NCBI GenBank assembly: GCA_038025085.1
Contig: CM076144.1
Coordinates: forward strand, 39,028,501-39,092,500
Source: Tetragonia tetragonoides
Lineage: Eukaryota > Streptophyta > Magnoliopsida > Caryophyllales > Aizoaceae
Direction: 5' to 3'
DNA: 64,000 nucleotides
The notes under the pieces are model-generated. The model was not told the DNA's origin. It ran no database searches and saw only the letters and a list, made by a program, of their open reading frames with translations. The position numbers and the translations under genes were made by a program. Below are positions 1 to 10,900 of this stretch, piece after piece (the stretch's first letter is position 1; the number at the start of each line of letters is the position of its first letter).

Positions 1-2
1 TG

Positions 3-516
3 GACTTGGGTTTGCATTATGTTGGTTTCCCTTCCGTGTTGGAGGGATATTGTGATGCTAATTGAGTAACTGATAATGATGAAATAAGTTCTACTAGTGG
101 ATATGTATTCACTTTAGGTGGTGCTGCCATATCATGGAAATCTACTAAGCAATCTGTTATTGCTCGATCCACTATGAAATCGGAATTTATTGCTCTTGAT
201 TTGGCAGGACAAGAGGCCGAGTGGTTGAGAGTCCTACTTGCTGATTTACCTTTTTTGGGGTAAACCAACTCCTCGTATTTCTCTACTTTGTGATTCACAG
301 GCACCAATTTGTATTGCTAAGAATAAAGCGTATAATGGTAAGAGAAGACATATACGCATAAGACATGATGCTGTGAGACTTTTGATTGAGACTGGTGTAC
401 TCTCTATGGAGTATGTAAGGTCCGAGAGAAACTTGGCTGATCCATTAACTAAAGGACTTAATAGAAAATTGGTCCTAGACACGTCGAGGGGGATGGGTCT
501 AAAACCCATTGGTTGA
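3..516 (+). pseudogene. Copia pol fragment, RNase H C-terminal region
   Basis: The reading frame from base 3 gives typical Copia RNase H sequence: GYCDAN near 50-67, then [11 protein letters not shown], then a block around [13 protein letters not shown]. From about 286 come LLCDSQAPICIAKNKA and the closing NLADPLTKGL, ending with a stop at 514-516. Two lesions are visible. There is a TGA directly after GYCDAN, where the family normally has Trp, and a frameshift near 245-255 that moves the rest into another frame. Upstream gag, protease, integrase and most of the reverse transcriptase lie outside the window. It is a non-functional remnant. Confidence 0.88.
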
Positions 517-1143
517 GGAATTCATGGTGGACACCCAATCTTGTTCACACAATTAATAGTGGTCTAACGAAGCCATGGAAAGACTCATATTTATGTACAT
601 GTTCTCATCCCTATGACATGTGTTGTACATTTGTGAGGTTGAGCATTTTGCTCTTAATGTATCTATAGCCCTATTGTTGGGTGGTCCTTTGAGACGGACT
701 TGATGGATTCACCGCATGACTTTATCGGAGGATGAGCATTTGCTTGCTCTTAATGATTTCATAGTCCAGGTTATGGATGGTCTATTTGAGATATACTTGA
801 TGAAATCACCTACGTGAGTGTGAAGGTGTGGCCGCCTTCTATGAAAGATATTGGGTTATCTTTCTAAGGCACTCATGAGCGTCCCAAGGGAGCGTATGAC
901 CTTATATGCGCTTTTGGTGTTTATCGCGGAACTCAAAATAAATCTAAGGTAAGATGTGTGTTTGCAGGTATTTCTTTGATCTAGGGAGTTCAAGAGTAAT
1001 TCACTCCACTAGATTAGAGACTAGCCTCTATTCACTATGTGTTAGTTCAAACTTCATAAGTACTAGCACTTAAGCGTCAAACCTTTTACTGCTCATTTGT
1101 TTAAAATTTGTGTTTTCTCAAAGCCTTTGCATTTGTGGGGGAA
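517..1143 (+). other. Non-coding 3' internal region of Copia element A
   Basis: No gene is seen. The stretch lies between the pol stop and the 3' LTR and ends in a polypurine tract (TTTGTGGGGGAA). A motif reading GTGTGAAGGTGTGGCCGCCT at about 818-837 recurs with few changes at 25261-25280, inside the coding-less element B. It is probably a conserved structural or packaging sequence of this Copia lineage. Confidence 0.75.
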
Positions 1144-1860
1144 TGTTGGAAATGCCAAGCTTTCAAGGTATTTTACAAGTGGGTTTTTAACTCTCTCACC
1201 TCTTTGTGAGTAAGGTATTTTGTCCCACATTGGTAGTTTTACAAAAGGTTCGTACTCCAAGTTTTAGTATGGTTTAGTTGAGTTGGAGAGGAGACTCTAC
1301 CACGTGCGCGCGCCGCCGCCGCCACCTGTCCGGTCGGTCGATTCGTGTTCGTGACACGTGCGCGGTGTGGTGGGGCCTTCTTTTTGGGCCGTGTCGTAAC
1401 TGAGAATCCAGATTATATGAGATTCTTCAGTTACGAATCCAACTCTTTCAGTTGTTCAATCAAAACGTTACTATTTCTTTTAATGCAAATCCCTTGATTT
1501 CCTCCTTTCTTTTAATGCTTTGGCTTGATTACAGCGGTTACAAAATCTTCTCCTTCATTATTTATTTGATTGGTTTTGCATCAGTTTATGCATCCGAAAT
1601 TTTTTCTCCTTCTAAACTTCTGAGCAGTATTTTTTAGAGTTCCATCTCCTCCATTCTGAGTGCATGGAATTGGGGAGCGTTGTGCTAACCTTGGGGGGCA
1701 ACGCCTTATTCTGCCAACACTATTCCGGGCGAAATCGCTTCTAAGACAGTGGCCTTCTTACCATGACACAACAATTTTATTTTCGACAGTAAATCATTCG
1801 GCCCACATTCGTTCTTGTTTTCCTTCGTTTAATTTGCTTTACAATAGTATTTTTCTAACA
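1144..1860 (+). repeat. 3' LTR of Copia element A (717 bp)
   Basis: It begins TGTTGGAAATG directly after the polypurine tract and ends TTTCTAACA, giving the short TGTT/AACA inverted ends of a retroviral-type LTR. The middle contains a GC-rich patch (about 1300-1370, with a run of GCC triplets) unlike the AT-rich surroundings. The 5' partner is outside the window, so age cannot be estimated. Confidence 0.85.
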
Positions 1861-3787
1861 ACTTGAAGTTCATATTTGATCTTTTTTTCATTATTTTCTT
1901 GTACGCTTATCATGACATCCTGAATGCACTCTAGACTTGGAGCATCAAAGTGATAGTTAGTAGAATTTGGACTAATTGAATGACTGTGATGTACAGAACT
2001 TTGTCAACTTAAGGGAGTACCTAAATGGAATACCGGGGCGAATTTGCATTGTTCCTTCAAACAAACCATATTGGCAAGCTATTTGGAAGTGTAAATTTTA
2101 AAGATAATGTGCAGCCTCATTACACCCTCAATCATAACAGCATACATATCCCCTTTACATTCACACCCTCAATCAAAATAGCACATATATGCACTTGTAA
2201 AGGAATATGATTATCTTTGTCCTATTATTTCTTTTATTTACAAGTACTTATATGTCGTGTAAATAATGTTGATCACAAAAAGAACAAATCTCGTATATAA
2301 TATTGGATTTAAAATTATTTTATGCGGTGTCTGTTTTGGTAGGTAGGTTTATTTTTGTGTGTAAACTTTCTTTATTATTTTTTAAATGCGACCCAAATAT
2401 GATTCTATTTAATTTTAGCTAGATTAACATGCATTTCTCAACATAATGGATCCTCCACTATATACTTAGATTTTACGATACCTTTAGATCATATAAATCT
2501 TAAAAGTGTCCATATTTGATATGGAGGGATCTGGTGAAATGTAGTACTTGTGGTAAGGAGAATCATCAATTTTTGGATATGTGCCCTTGGAAGTGATCTA
2601 AGAAAGAAACAGGCAAACAACAGATGCCATCTCACATAAACATAAAAAGGACTACTCTGTACTATGCACCCATCTCAAGTATTTAATTTGTAGGTATCGG
2701 ACTAGTACCATTGCATGATTCCATGCGATCCCAATGGAGGAATGATAGATGGAATTTGTCAAATACTTAATCCTAATAGTTTGTAGAGGGTTCGAATATG
2801 ACGTAATCGGAGGTGTATTGATCGTCATTTACTTGTACCTTCCGATTTGATGAGAAAAAAAAAATAGAAATTTGAAATGTATGTCCTAATAATTGAGATT
2901 TGTCATTTCGCAAACATGTCTAGGGATCCTCTATATTTCGAGGGGCTTGCCCCACTGGATACAGTTCATATGGGTGGAATGATTCTATTAGGCAATATAA
3001 AAAACATGTCCAACAGGGAACCCTCCAATTCAATGGCTGATGACTGGCACCTACTATAATCATTAATCAACCTGTTTAAGGCAAACTAGTTACAACGATC
3101 AAAGTTAGAGATTTGCCTTAAAATAGCTCATATAATGCCTGATATGCGCACACTAGTCCTCGACCTAATCCCACATCAAACATTTTCTTCTCCATAGTTT
3201 AAGTTTCCACAATTATTAAGTTTTCTAAGTCCCATTTTCAACTACGTATGTGTACGTGCAGTTTGGATCCTTTATTGTTCCAGTTCTTGTGTTGTTCTTC
3301 CCCCCTTTTATATTTGTCCTCTAATTATTTAAATTTATAAAATCCACCCTCTCTATCCAATTGTCAAAAAATCTTCCCTTCCCATCCAAGGATGAATAGT
3401 CTTGTAACAATTCTGTGCTATTATTTTAAAAGCAGCAGGGGATCTTGACCCGTAATATCTATAGCATTAAATCATTGTTAAACTACTACCAAATTGGTGT
3501 TTGTTAAACTATGAACATTTAAATTCCAAGAGGTGTTACAAACCATAAGAATTGTACGCCACAAGTTTTGAGTGCAAACCTCTTGAAAAGCATCTACATA
3601 AATTTATTTTATTTTTTTAAATAACTTATTAATGAAAGAAAGAGGTATAGTGCTATCATAACATTTTTAGTGTAGTCATAGGACAAAGAAATTATCTTTA
3701 GGTTTTTATAAAATCAATAATTTTCCTCCAATTATAAGACAAGGTTGCTTGGCATGAGTTTGTTGTCAAAATACATATTATTCTAAT
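1861..3787. other. Intergenic DNA, no gene recognised
   Basis: AT-rich sequence with only short chance reading frames. A short zinc-knuckle-like peptide reading (CSTCGKENHQFLDMC) occurs near 2540-2583. Its spacing is off for the family and nothing around it supports a gene. Confidence 0.6.
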
Positions 3788-3796
3788 TTTAATTTT

Positions 3797-4874
3797 GGAA
3801 AAATGGATGTGAATAATTCCACATTTGGGCGGTCGTACAAGAATAATCCCACATTTGACTTTAGCCAAAATAATCCCAAATATTAACGGAGTTAACGCGA
3901 GTGGATTAAATGAGGACAGAGTTAACATTCCATTAACTCCTCCCTCCATCTTCACCACTCACCCTTCTCTCTCCTCTCTATTACCGCCATAAAAGGCGAA
4001 AGGCGGAGCTCGACGCCGGCGAAAATCGAGCTCGACGCCGGTGAAAATCGAGCTCGACGCCGGCGATATGTCCACCTAAGTCAACGAAACATTCCAAACA
4101 TTCTGTTGTACCCCCTCTCTCTCCCTCTCACAACAATGATTGGTATGAAGAGTCGAAACTTTAAAATTTGCAGGAGCGTAAATTTGTCGGAGTTCAAGTC
4201 GCTGCCCAGTAGCATATTTGTGTTGTAATTGATTGTAATTGATCAATTACCTGGATATTTGCAGGAGGAGTATACATTTAAAAAAACTTTAAAAATCAGA
4301 AACCCCAAAAATAGGTTAAATAGAATTTTGGAGGCCTCGAGGAATTAAAAAGAAGTGTGAAAGTGGTGATGAAATAGATGTGCAAGGTCAAGACAATGAG
4401 GAGGAAGTTAAAAAGAGCCGCGGGGGATGTGGTGCTCACTAGCCAAGCTTCAAAATTGAAGGTATGAAAATCATTGTCAAGTACAAGAATACAAAGAAAA
4501 AAGTGACGATCAAGAGCAACTTCCTGAACCTGTTGAGAGGAAGCAGCACCTTAAGGTTTGTGTTATTTTAAGTTAATTTATATCTTTCCATTATCTTCAA
4601 TTAAGGCTTATCATGTCAGACATTATCACTGGTGTCGAGCTTAATTTTCGCCGCCATTGAGCTATGCCATTCGCCATTAATGGCTGTAATAGAGAGGAGA
4701 GAGAAGGGTGAGTGGTGAAGATGGATGGAGGAGTTAACGGAATGTTAACTCCGTCCTCATTTAAACCACCCGCGTCAACTCCGTTAAAATTTGGGATTAT
4801 TTTGGACTAAAGTTAAATGTGGGATTATTCTTGTACGACCGCCCAAATGTGGAATTATTCACATCCATTTTTTC
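3797..4874. mobile_element. Non-autonomous Mutator-like element with about 195-bp TIRs
   Basis: The first and last roughly 195 bases are inverted copies of each other: 3797-3993 begins GGAAAAATGGATGTGAATAA and pairs with about 4677-4874. The element is flanked on both sides by the same 9-bp sequence TTTAATTTT (3788-3796 and 4875-4883), the duplication length typical of Mutator elements. No transposase is encoded. The interior holds a GC-richer triplicated segment and a stretch (about 4340-4440) that could be captured host sequence, though no protein was recognised. Confidence 0.85.
4005..4070. repeat. Three tandem copies of a roughly 22-bp GC-rich unit
   Basis: GAGCTCGACGCCGGCGAAAA and close variants repeat three times in a row inside the MULE-like element. 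Base composition contrasts with the AT-rich flanks. Confidence 0.8.
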
Positions 4875-4883
4875 TTTAATTTT

Positions 4884-6430
4884 TTATATGAATATTTGAA
4901 TAATGCTTCGTTTTCTAACATGGAAAGAGTGGTTTGCACACTTGAAACTAGGGTTAAGAAAAATACTTGGTACATCCGGAGCCATTAGGACCAAGTGGCT
5001 TCAAAACCAGTTTTGGTAGATCCAATTTTGAATACCACAATCAGGATCTGGAATCAATTAGATCCAATTTTGGATCCTTAATTTACGGATTCAAAACCAG
5101 TTCGGGTACCCAATCAATATGAGTATTGGAGTCGGGTACACTGATACAATGGATGTTCAAAACCAACACAGGATTCACGTCGGTGGACCAGTAGCATTCA
5201 TTCACCTCGCTGCAATTTTACATTACAATTACAACCTTTTTATAGCAAAGATAAGTTATGGGGTTGAAATATTGGTTCCACGGTTTAATAATGAATTTAA
5301 ATTGTGATAAGTATTAAATTTACAATATTGGGTATTTGAACTATAAACTAAGTATAGGACATTTATTAGTTTCAAATATGTTATTGTGTTTTGGAAAATT
5401 TGTTTTTGTTGGTATGATAATATAATACCCATTTTTGATGACGGATACAAGATTATTTCATTTACGAAAACATAACAAATTCATAGCTTAAAAGGGAAAC
5501 TAGGTAATTGGAACTAGCGTGTAGCTATCGTTTCTAATTTTGAATCTCAAAATCAATCACGCATCGATAATAAATGGATCCAATTTTAAATACCAAGTTA
5601 ATTTAATCCTCGAATGTTAAATATGTAATCGCATACCCAATACTGTACTTGAAACTATGTTCCTTTGAATTATTAAACAAGCAAATATAGTGCGTGATCA
5701 ATAATTACTGAGATTTCCCATAAAAAAAAAAAATTACTGAGATTATTATGAGAATAAAGGACTTATGCCAACTAAAGTAGCTTTAAGCAATTCATAAATT
5801 AAAGCTACTAATCATGATTAATCAATTATTATTAAATGTTTGTACTAGAAAGTCATGCTGGTGAATATACTATATGAAAGGAGTTGGCAGATCTCGAACT
5901 TGATCATTAGTATATGTGCAATTACATTGTTATCAATATTTGGAGTATTAGTAGATATATTTTGATATGACACTGATGATTGATTAAAATTGTGGTTTAA
6001 CTAATACTCTAATCCTTCATAATAATAAAAAAAAAACTAATACTCTAGTCAAATTGTTACTTGTTAGTGTGTTCAAAAAAATTAATTGTTACCAATATTT
6101 AGAAAGAAAGAATAAGACCAGACCACTATGTAGATGAGGGTTAAAACTAAGGCAATGTTCTTTTTAACTTATTTCTACTAAAATTTTCTAATTTAGTTGA
6201 GTTGAAACTAAAGTCAACTTAACTTATAATAATACTAGTATTTTTTTTTGCCAATGCACGCATTATAATATAAAATGAAAAAAAAAATTGTAATAACTTT
6301 TTTAATTTACTTGTGAATTTATTAAGTAACCTTCGTATTAACTTTCCAAAAAAAAAAAAAAAAATCTCAAAAAAAAACTTTCAAAAAAAAAAGTAACCTT
6401 CGTATGAGTGCAAACTATTAATTGACAGTA
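4884..6430. other. Intergenic DNA, no gene recognised
   Basis: AT-rich, with homopolymer A runs near 5720 and 6340-6400 and small local duplications (for example GTAACCTTCGTAT near 6327 and 6390). No coding sequence or complete element was recognised. Confidence 0.6.
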
Positions 6431-6438
6431 ATATTTTT

Positions 6439-6570
6439 GGGTAATGTTATTGCCAGACCATAAAACACTATTACCGAATCATTTTATGCCATATATGAAA
6501 ACAAAAAAGAGATAGCTTTTTGATATCAAATATGGCAATATGGTTTATTGACCTGGTAATAACATCGCCC
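6439..6570. mobile_element. 132-bp MITE with 8-bp target duplication (hAT-like)
   Basis: The ends GGGTAATGTTATTGCCAG and (reverse complement) GGGCGATGTTATTACCAG form imperfect terminal inverted repeats. ATATTTTT flanks both sides (6431-6438, 6571-6578), and an 8-bp duplication fits hAT-type elements. There is no coding capacity. Because the duplication is AT-rich, the superfamily call is less sure than the element itself. Confidence 0.7.
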
Positions 6571-6578
6571 ATATTTTT

Positions 6579-7246
6579 ATGACAATTAATATTAAAATAT
6601 GTCATGTAGTACGGAGGGCGAAAATTTTACTTGTGTTTGGGATTTAAAATTATTGGATACATATATTATCTATTCTTGATATAGAATATTTTTCGTATTT
6701 GTATAAATAAATAAGAAAAATTTGGCGAAACCCCCATCATCTTTATCAAAATTGACAAGTAAAGAACCCTTTAATGTATAAATAAAACAAAATAAAAAAA
6801 CTCATGTTAAATGCCCCTTGTCACTTTTGTGCCAAATTTTAGATCAGGCTTTTGTAACTGAGTTGAGTCGACTTGGTGAATCTCGAGTCTAGCTTTAATC
6901 AAGCCAAGCCCGAGAATCACCAAGTCAGCTCAACTCAGTTACATGTGCGTGGTTATTTATCCTTTCGATGCTGAAACATGGTTATTGTTTTACCCTTTTC
7001 GCACGCTTGTCCAGTTATTGACTTTAGTGCATGAGTAGGAAATGAGAAAACACATCACTAATCACCCCGAATTGGACAAATGAGGTATCTGACTTAGATA
7101 TTTGAAAATTTGAGGGGTATTCCTATTCACCCCTTTTTTTTAATTAATGCATTCTCATTCAAACTTTCTTTCTTTTTACTTCCTTTCTCACACCCTTAAA
7201 AAATCAAATATGCTTGGGAAAAAAAAATAGGAAATTCCTACTTTAG
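6579..7246. other. Intergenic DNA upstream of the NLP gene, with a foldback
   Basis: No gene is seen. It contains the 26-bp-stem foldback at 6854-6942 and otherwise AT-rich sequence. Confidence 0.6.
6854..6942. repeat. Foldback (hairpin) with 26-bp arms
   Basis: Arm 6854-6879 and arm 6917-6942 are inverted copies over 26 bases with two mismatches (core GTAACTGAGTTGAG), separated by 37 bases. It could be a tiny foldback transposon or a structured RNA. No clear target duplication was seen. Confidence 0.7.
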
Positions 7247-7262
7247 AAAGTGAAGGAACTCT

Positions 7263-7440
7263 GAGGATGAGGTGGAAGCTCAAGTGATAACTGATAAGTG
7301 TTCCACCTACTCAGTGGTTAGGGGTTCAAATAGGGAGGGTCTCCTCCTCTACTTGAGCCCGTCAGTCCATCAAAGATGGATTGACTTGCTCAGCATGTGT
7401 GGTTTACGGGCTATTACATGCCTTTTGGTAGAAAAAAAAA
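7263..7440 (+). mobile_element. tRNA-derived SINE about 0.5 kb upstream of the NLP start codon
   Basis: A 178-bp insert ends in a poly-A tract (about 7431-7443) and is flanked by the direct repeat AAAGTGAAGGAACTCT (7247-7262 and 7441-7456). The 5' half has a Pol III B-box-like element, GGTTCAAATAG near 7323, as in tRNA-derived plant SINEs. The long duplication and A-tail show LINE-machinery retrotransposition. It lies about 530 bases before the start codon and may influence the promoter. Confidence 0.88.
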
Positions 7441-7745
7441 AAAGTGAAGGAACTCTAGAGAGAGAAAGTATTAGCAGACAGTAGACTGACAGAGAAAAGT
7501 CATTAACATCATTAACAGTAGACTGAAGAAAATCTAAAGAAAGAATCCCAAAAAAAACCAAAAAGAAAGAGAGCAGTAACTGTTGGTACACCATTAACAT
7601 CTCAAATAGCAACTAAACCAACCCAAAAAACCCATCACAAATAGCTGTAGTAGATTCCACCAATTTAAAAGCTCGAATGAGAGTATTTATTTAATCCTCC
7701 TTTTTTTTTAATTTATTTTTTTTCTACAACTTGTAGTGGGATTCT

Positions 7746-7871
7746 ATGGAATCACCATCAACTCACCAGCCCCCAGAACCATTAAAAAATTACCCCCTTT
7801 CCCTCTCTTCCCAATCTCTTTTCACAGTATCATCAAATTCCCCTCTCTCTCTCTCCTCTTCATTCACTTGA
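7746..7871 (+). promoter_or_regulatory. Candidate upstream ORF (41 codons) in the NLP leader
   Basis: An ATG at 7746 opens a 41-codon frame rich in Ser, Pro and Leu that stops at TGA 7869-7871, about 100 bases before the main start codon. It is only meaningful if transcription starts upstream of 7746. Its stop codon coincides with the first bases of the 3' arm of the hairpin at 7847-7884, so translation of the short ORF would open that hairpin. No family is recognised. CT-rich composition alone could make such a frame by chance. Confidence 0.35.
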
Positions 7872-7884
7872 AGAGGAGAGAGAG
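7847..7884 (+). promoter_or_regulatory. Perfect 16-bp stem-loop in the NLP 5' leader
   Basis: CTCTCTCTCCTCTTCA (7847-7862) is the exact reverse complement of 7869-7884, with a 6-base loop, TTCACT. The structure sits about 90 bases upstream of the start codon on the presumed mRNA and would be a stable barrier to scanning ribosomes. Confidence 0.7.
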
Positions 7885-7971
7885 TGGAAGAGAAAGAAAG
7901 AAAGAAATAAAACAAACCCAGATAGAAAAAACCCAACTTGAAAGAGAAAATAAAAAGCTCAGTTGATTATT

Positions 7972-10900
7972 ATGTCCGAAGGTACAGGTGAAGAAGAAAA
8001 TCAGCCAAAGGCAACATCAAAATCAGAACCTTTAGCACCTCCAAGAACAAGGGAACTTCCATCATTTTTTACACAGTTACCATCTTGTTCATCAACGTTC
8101 ATGGACCTTGATTTTGCTGATCTTGATGCTTCTTGGCCGTTTGATCAGATCCCAACATCACCTGTTTTAATTTCATCTTCTGACCAGCCTTTTTCTCCTT
8201 TATGGGCTTTTGCTGATGGTGTCAACGTTTCTGATGAGCGCAACCCTGCTGGATTTCGGATTTCTGCTGATTTCTCTCGTTTTTCTCACTGTATGCTCCC
8301 TTTCAGAAAATGGGTTGCTCTTAATTTGACTAATTGTTGGTTATATTTTTTCGGTTTGGGTGTTTACTGATTGATTTTGGGCAATTTGTTGGTGGGTTTT
8401 TGTGGGTTTTTTATCACTCTAGGTTACCTTTTAGAAAATGGGTTGCTCTTAATTTTACAAATTGTTGCCTTTATATACTGGGTTTTGGGTGGTTTTGCTG
8501 ATTGATGTTGGGCATTTTGTGGGTTTGTGTTGTTTGGATAAGGGAATATGGAAAATGGAACTGTTTGGCTTGATTTAGATATGAATTTCTTTCTGGGTTA
8601 TTGGTTATGGTAGGTTTCCAAATTTGGCTAATTGCAAAATCCCAAGAAGGAAAGAACAAAGATTAATGACTAATGAGTAATCTATGGTGGGTAAGGCTAT
8701 GTAGGAGGTCTTTGACTTTGGGGTATTGTCTAAGTCTTTATTCTGTTTGTGGGGGTGTGCTGGTTTTTCTCTCTCCTGTAGAATCTCTAAGTGACGTTTT
8801 TCTGAAAATCATTTGACAGAAGAAAAATGGAAACTTGTTTGTTTGATAAGCGACTTATTGTAAGTTATGCAAATTGAAATGAATAGCTTCTAAGTGCAGA
8901 AACATTTGGTGGTTATATTGTAATCGTTATAGTTGGATGGATGATTTTGGTTTCTTCATGTCACTTATTTGACTCGAAATATTGTTGACTACAGGTAATC
9001 AAGAACCAGCTGGTGAAAACATCGGGGAAGAGGAGGAAGATGAGGATGTTGATGATAAGAAAAAGGTTCCAACGCCCTTTTTGGGATTTACCCCTCTGGA
9101 TACCTTGGATGTATCTTATATTATCAAAGAAAGAATGACTCAGGCACTGAGGTATTTCAAAGAGTCAACTGAACAACACCAGATTTTGGCTCAGGTTTGG
9201 GCACCTGTAAGAAGTGGGAACCGTTATGTACTCACAACTTCAGGGCAGCCCTTTGTTCTAGGCCCTCACAGCAATGGGTTGAATCAGTATAGGACTGTCT
9301 CTTTGATGTACATGTTCACTGTGGATGGGGAGATCGACGGGAGCCTCGGGCTTCCTGGCCGTGTCTTTAGACAAAAATTGCCAGAATGGACACCCAATGT
9401 GCAATATTACTCCAGGAAAGAGTACCCTAGAGTACATCATGCTAAGCATTATAATGTCAGAGGAACTCTGGCTTTGCCTGTGTTTGAACCATCAGGACAA
9501 TCCTGTGTTGGTGTTCTTGAGCTCATAATGACTTCACAGAAGATTAACTATGCGCCTGAGGTTGATAAAGTTTGCAAGGCTCTTGAGGTTGGTATATCTT
9601 CATCCACAGCTGTTTATTTCATGCCTCCTTCGTTCCTCTTACCTTATTGGCTGTGAAATGGATTTATGTTATCTTGTGTTTGAAACTTAGATTTTGAGTC
9701 TTCTGGACTGCCGTAATCAAAGAGTTGAATGAATTCATGATATGAGAACATGTTGGCAATTTAGCATTCCCTCAAATTAGGCATCAAGCCAAAAATTTTA
9801 TTATGATTTTTCTTGGTTTGCTCTTGCAAGCTTCTAATTTGTCTAACAGTGCTGGCGCCACATTATATTTGCGCTTTTATGGTAGTTTTGTTTTCTTTCT
9901 TTTTTTGGGGGGTTGGTGGAGAAGAACCGGAGCTGTGGGGTGTGTTGGGCTGTTTTGTTACTGGCTAGAGTCAGCTTCAACATGATGTCGACACTTAGGT
10001 GGTGTAAGCAATTGATTGTCTTTGTCATGGTCTCATGGATAGATGATAAATCATGGATAGCATAAGGCAATCTTGCGTACTATCTTCCGTGTGGTTTTCA
10101 TATTTCATGGAAGCGTTCAACGTGGTCTACCATATGCGCCAGCTAGGACGCACAACAGTGGGGATTAGAGGGATCCTTATAACTATGGGATCGGCTAACA
10201 TGTTCACTATGGGATCCTTCCATTTCCTGACCGTCTATCAAATAGTCTTGAAGGTCAGGTGGGATTCTGCCTAGGTGAATGAACTTGAAATGGGCAAAAT
10301 GGAGCATAAGGTGTTGATTGTGAAAGGAAGAGAGTAACATGGTATAAAACTCCTAAATCCATGTATAAGTGTTGGCGCATAGATTCGTTTTTTTTACGTT
10401 TGCAATAGTTTGGGCTAATTTGGTGTGTTCACATGTTCAATGATACCTCAGTTACAGAACTTCAGTTCTTTTGCAGGCAGTTAATCTTAAGAGTTCACAA
10501 ATTGTGGATCATCCAAACATTCAGGTGAGTCATCATTCTTAAGTCAGTCTATTGTCCTTTAATTTGTTATCTTAAGAGACTAAATGATGAGGGTTCTTAT
10601 CCAGATCTGCAATGAAGGTCGTCAAAATGCACTTGCTGATATATTGGAAGTATTAACAGAGGTATGTGAAAATTATAAATTACCTCTGGCTCAGACGTGG
10701 GTTCCGTGTAGGCATCGGAGTGTTCTAGCCTATGGTGGTGGTCTAAAGAAAAGCTGCTCCAGCTTTGATGGCAGCTGCATGGGACAAGTATGCATGTCCA
10801 CCACTGATGTAGCATTCTATGTTGTAGATGCTCATATGTGGGGCTTCCGAGAAGCATGTGCTGAGCATCATCTTCAGAAAGGGCAGGGTGTTGCAGGGAG

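Larger units (their letters stand above)
1..1860 (+). mobile_element. Copia LTR retrotransposon A, 3' part (truncated by window edge)
   Basis: This is the 3' end of a Ty1/Copia element. In order it shows the RNase H end of pol, about 630 bases of non-coding 3' sequence, a G-rich polypurine tract (about 1134-1143) and one complete LTR. The LTR runs TGTT...AACA and is followed by ACTTG, which would be the 5-bp target duplication if the unseen 5' flank matches. The coding part is broken, so this copy is dead. Its 3' non-coding region shares a motif with the coding-less LTR element at 16120-26093. Confidence 0.9.
7457..7971 (+). promoter_or_regulatory. Probable proximal promoter and 5' leader of the NLP gene
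   Basis: The region between the SINE and the start codon is CT-rich and then GA-rich (7780-7970), as in many plant 5' leaders. An AT-rich candidate core-promoter stretch, TATTTATTTAA, is at about 7684-7694. The transcription start cannot be fixed from sequence. The leader contains an upstream ATG frame and a strong hairpin, listed separately. Confidence 0.5.

Noticed and set aside
2536..2590. Zinc-knuckle-like peptide (CSTCGKENHQFLDMC)
   Set aside because: Spacing before the last Cys is five instead of four residues and no gag or other coding context surrounds it.
8291..8370. Extension of NLP exon 1 past the GTATGC donor
   Set aside because: Joining 8290 to 8995 keeps the frame into conserved NLP sequence. 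The extension ends quickly in a stop and is part of an intron duplication.
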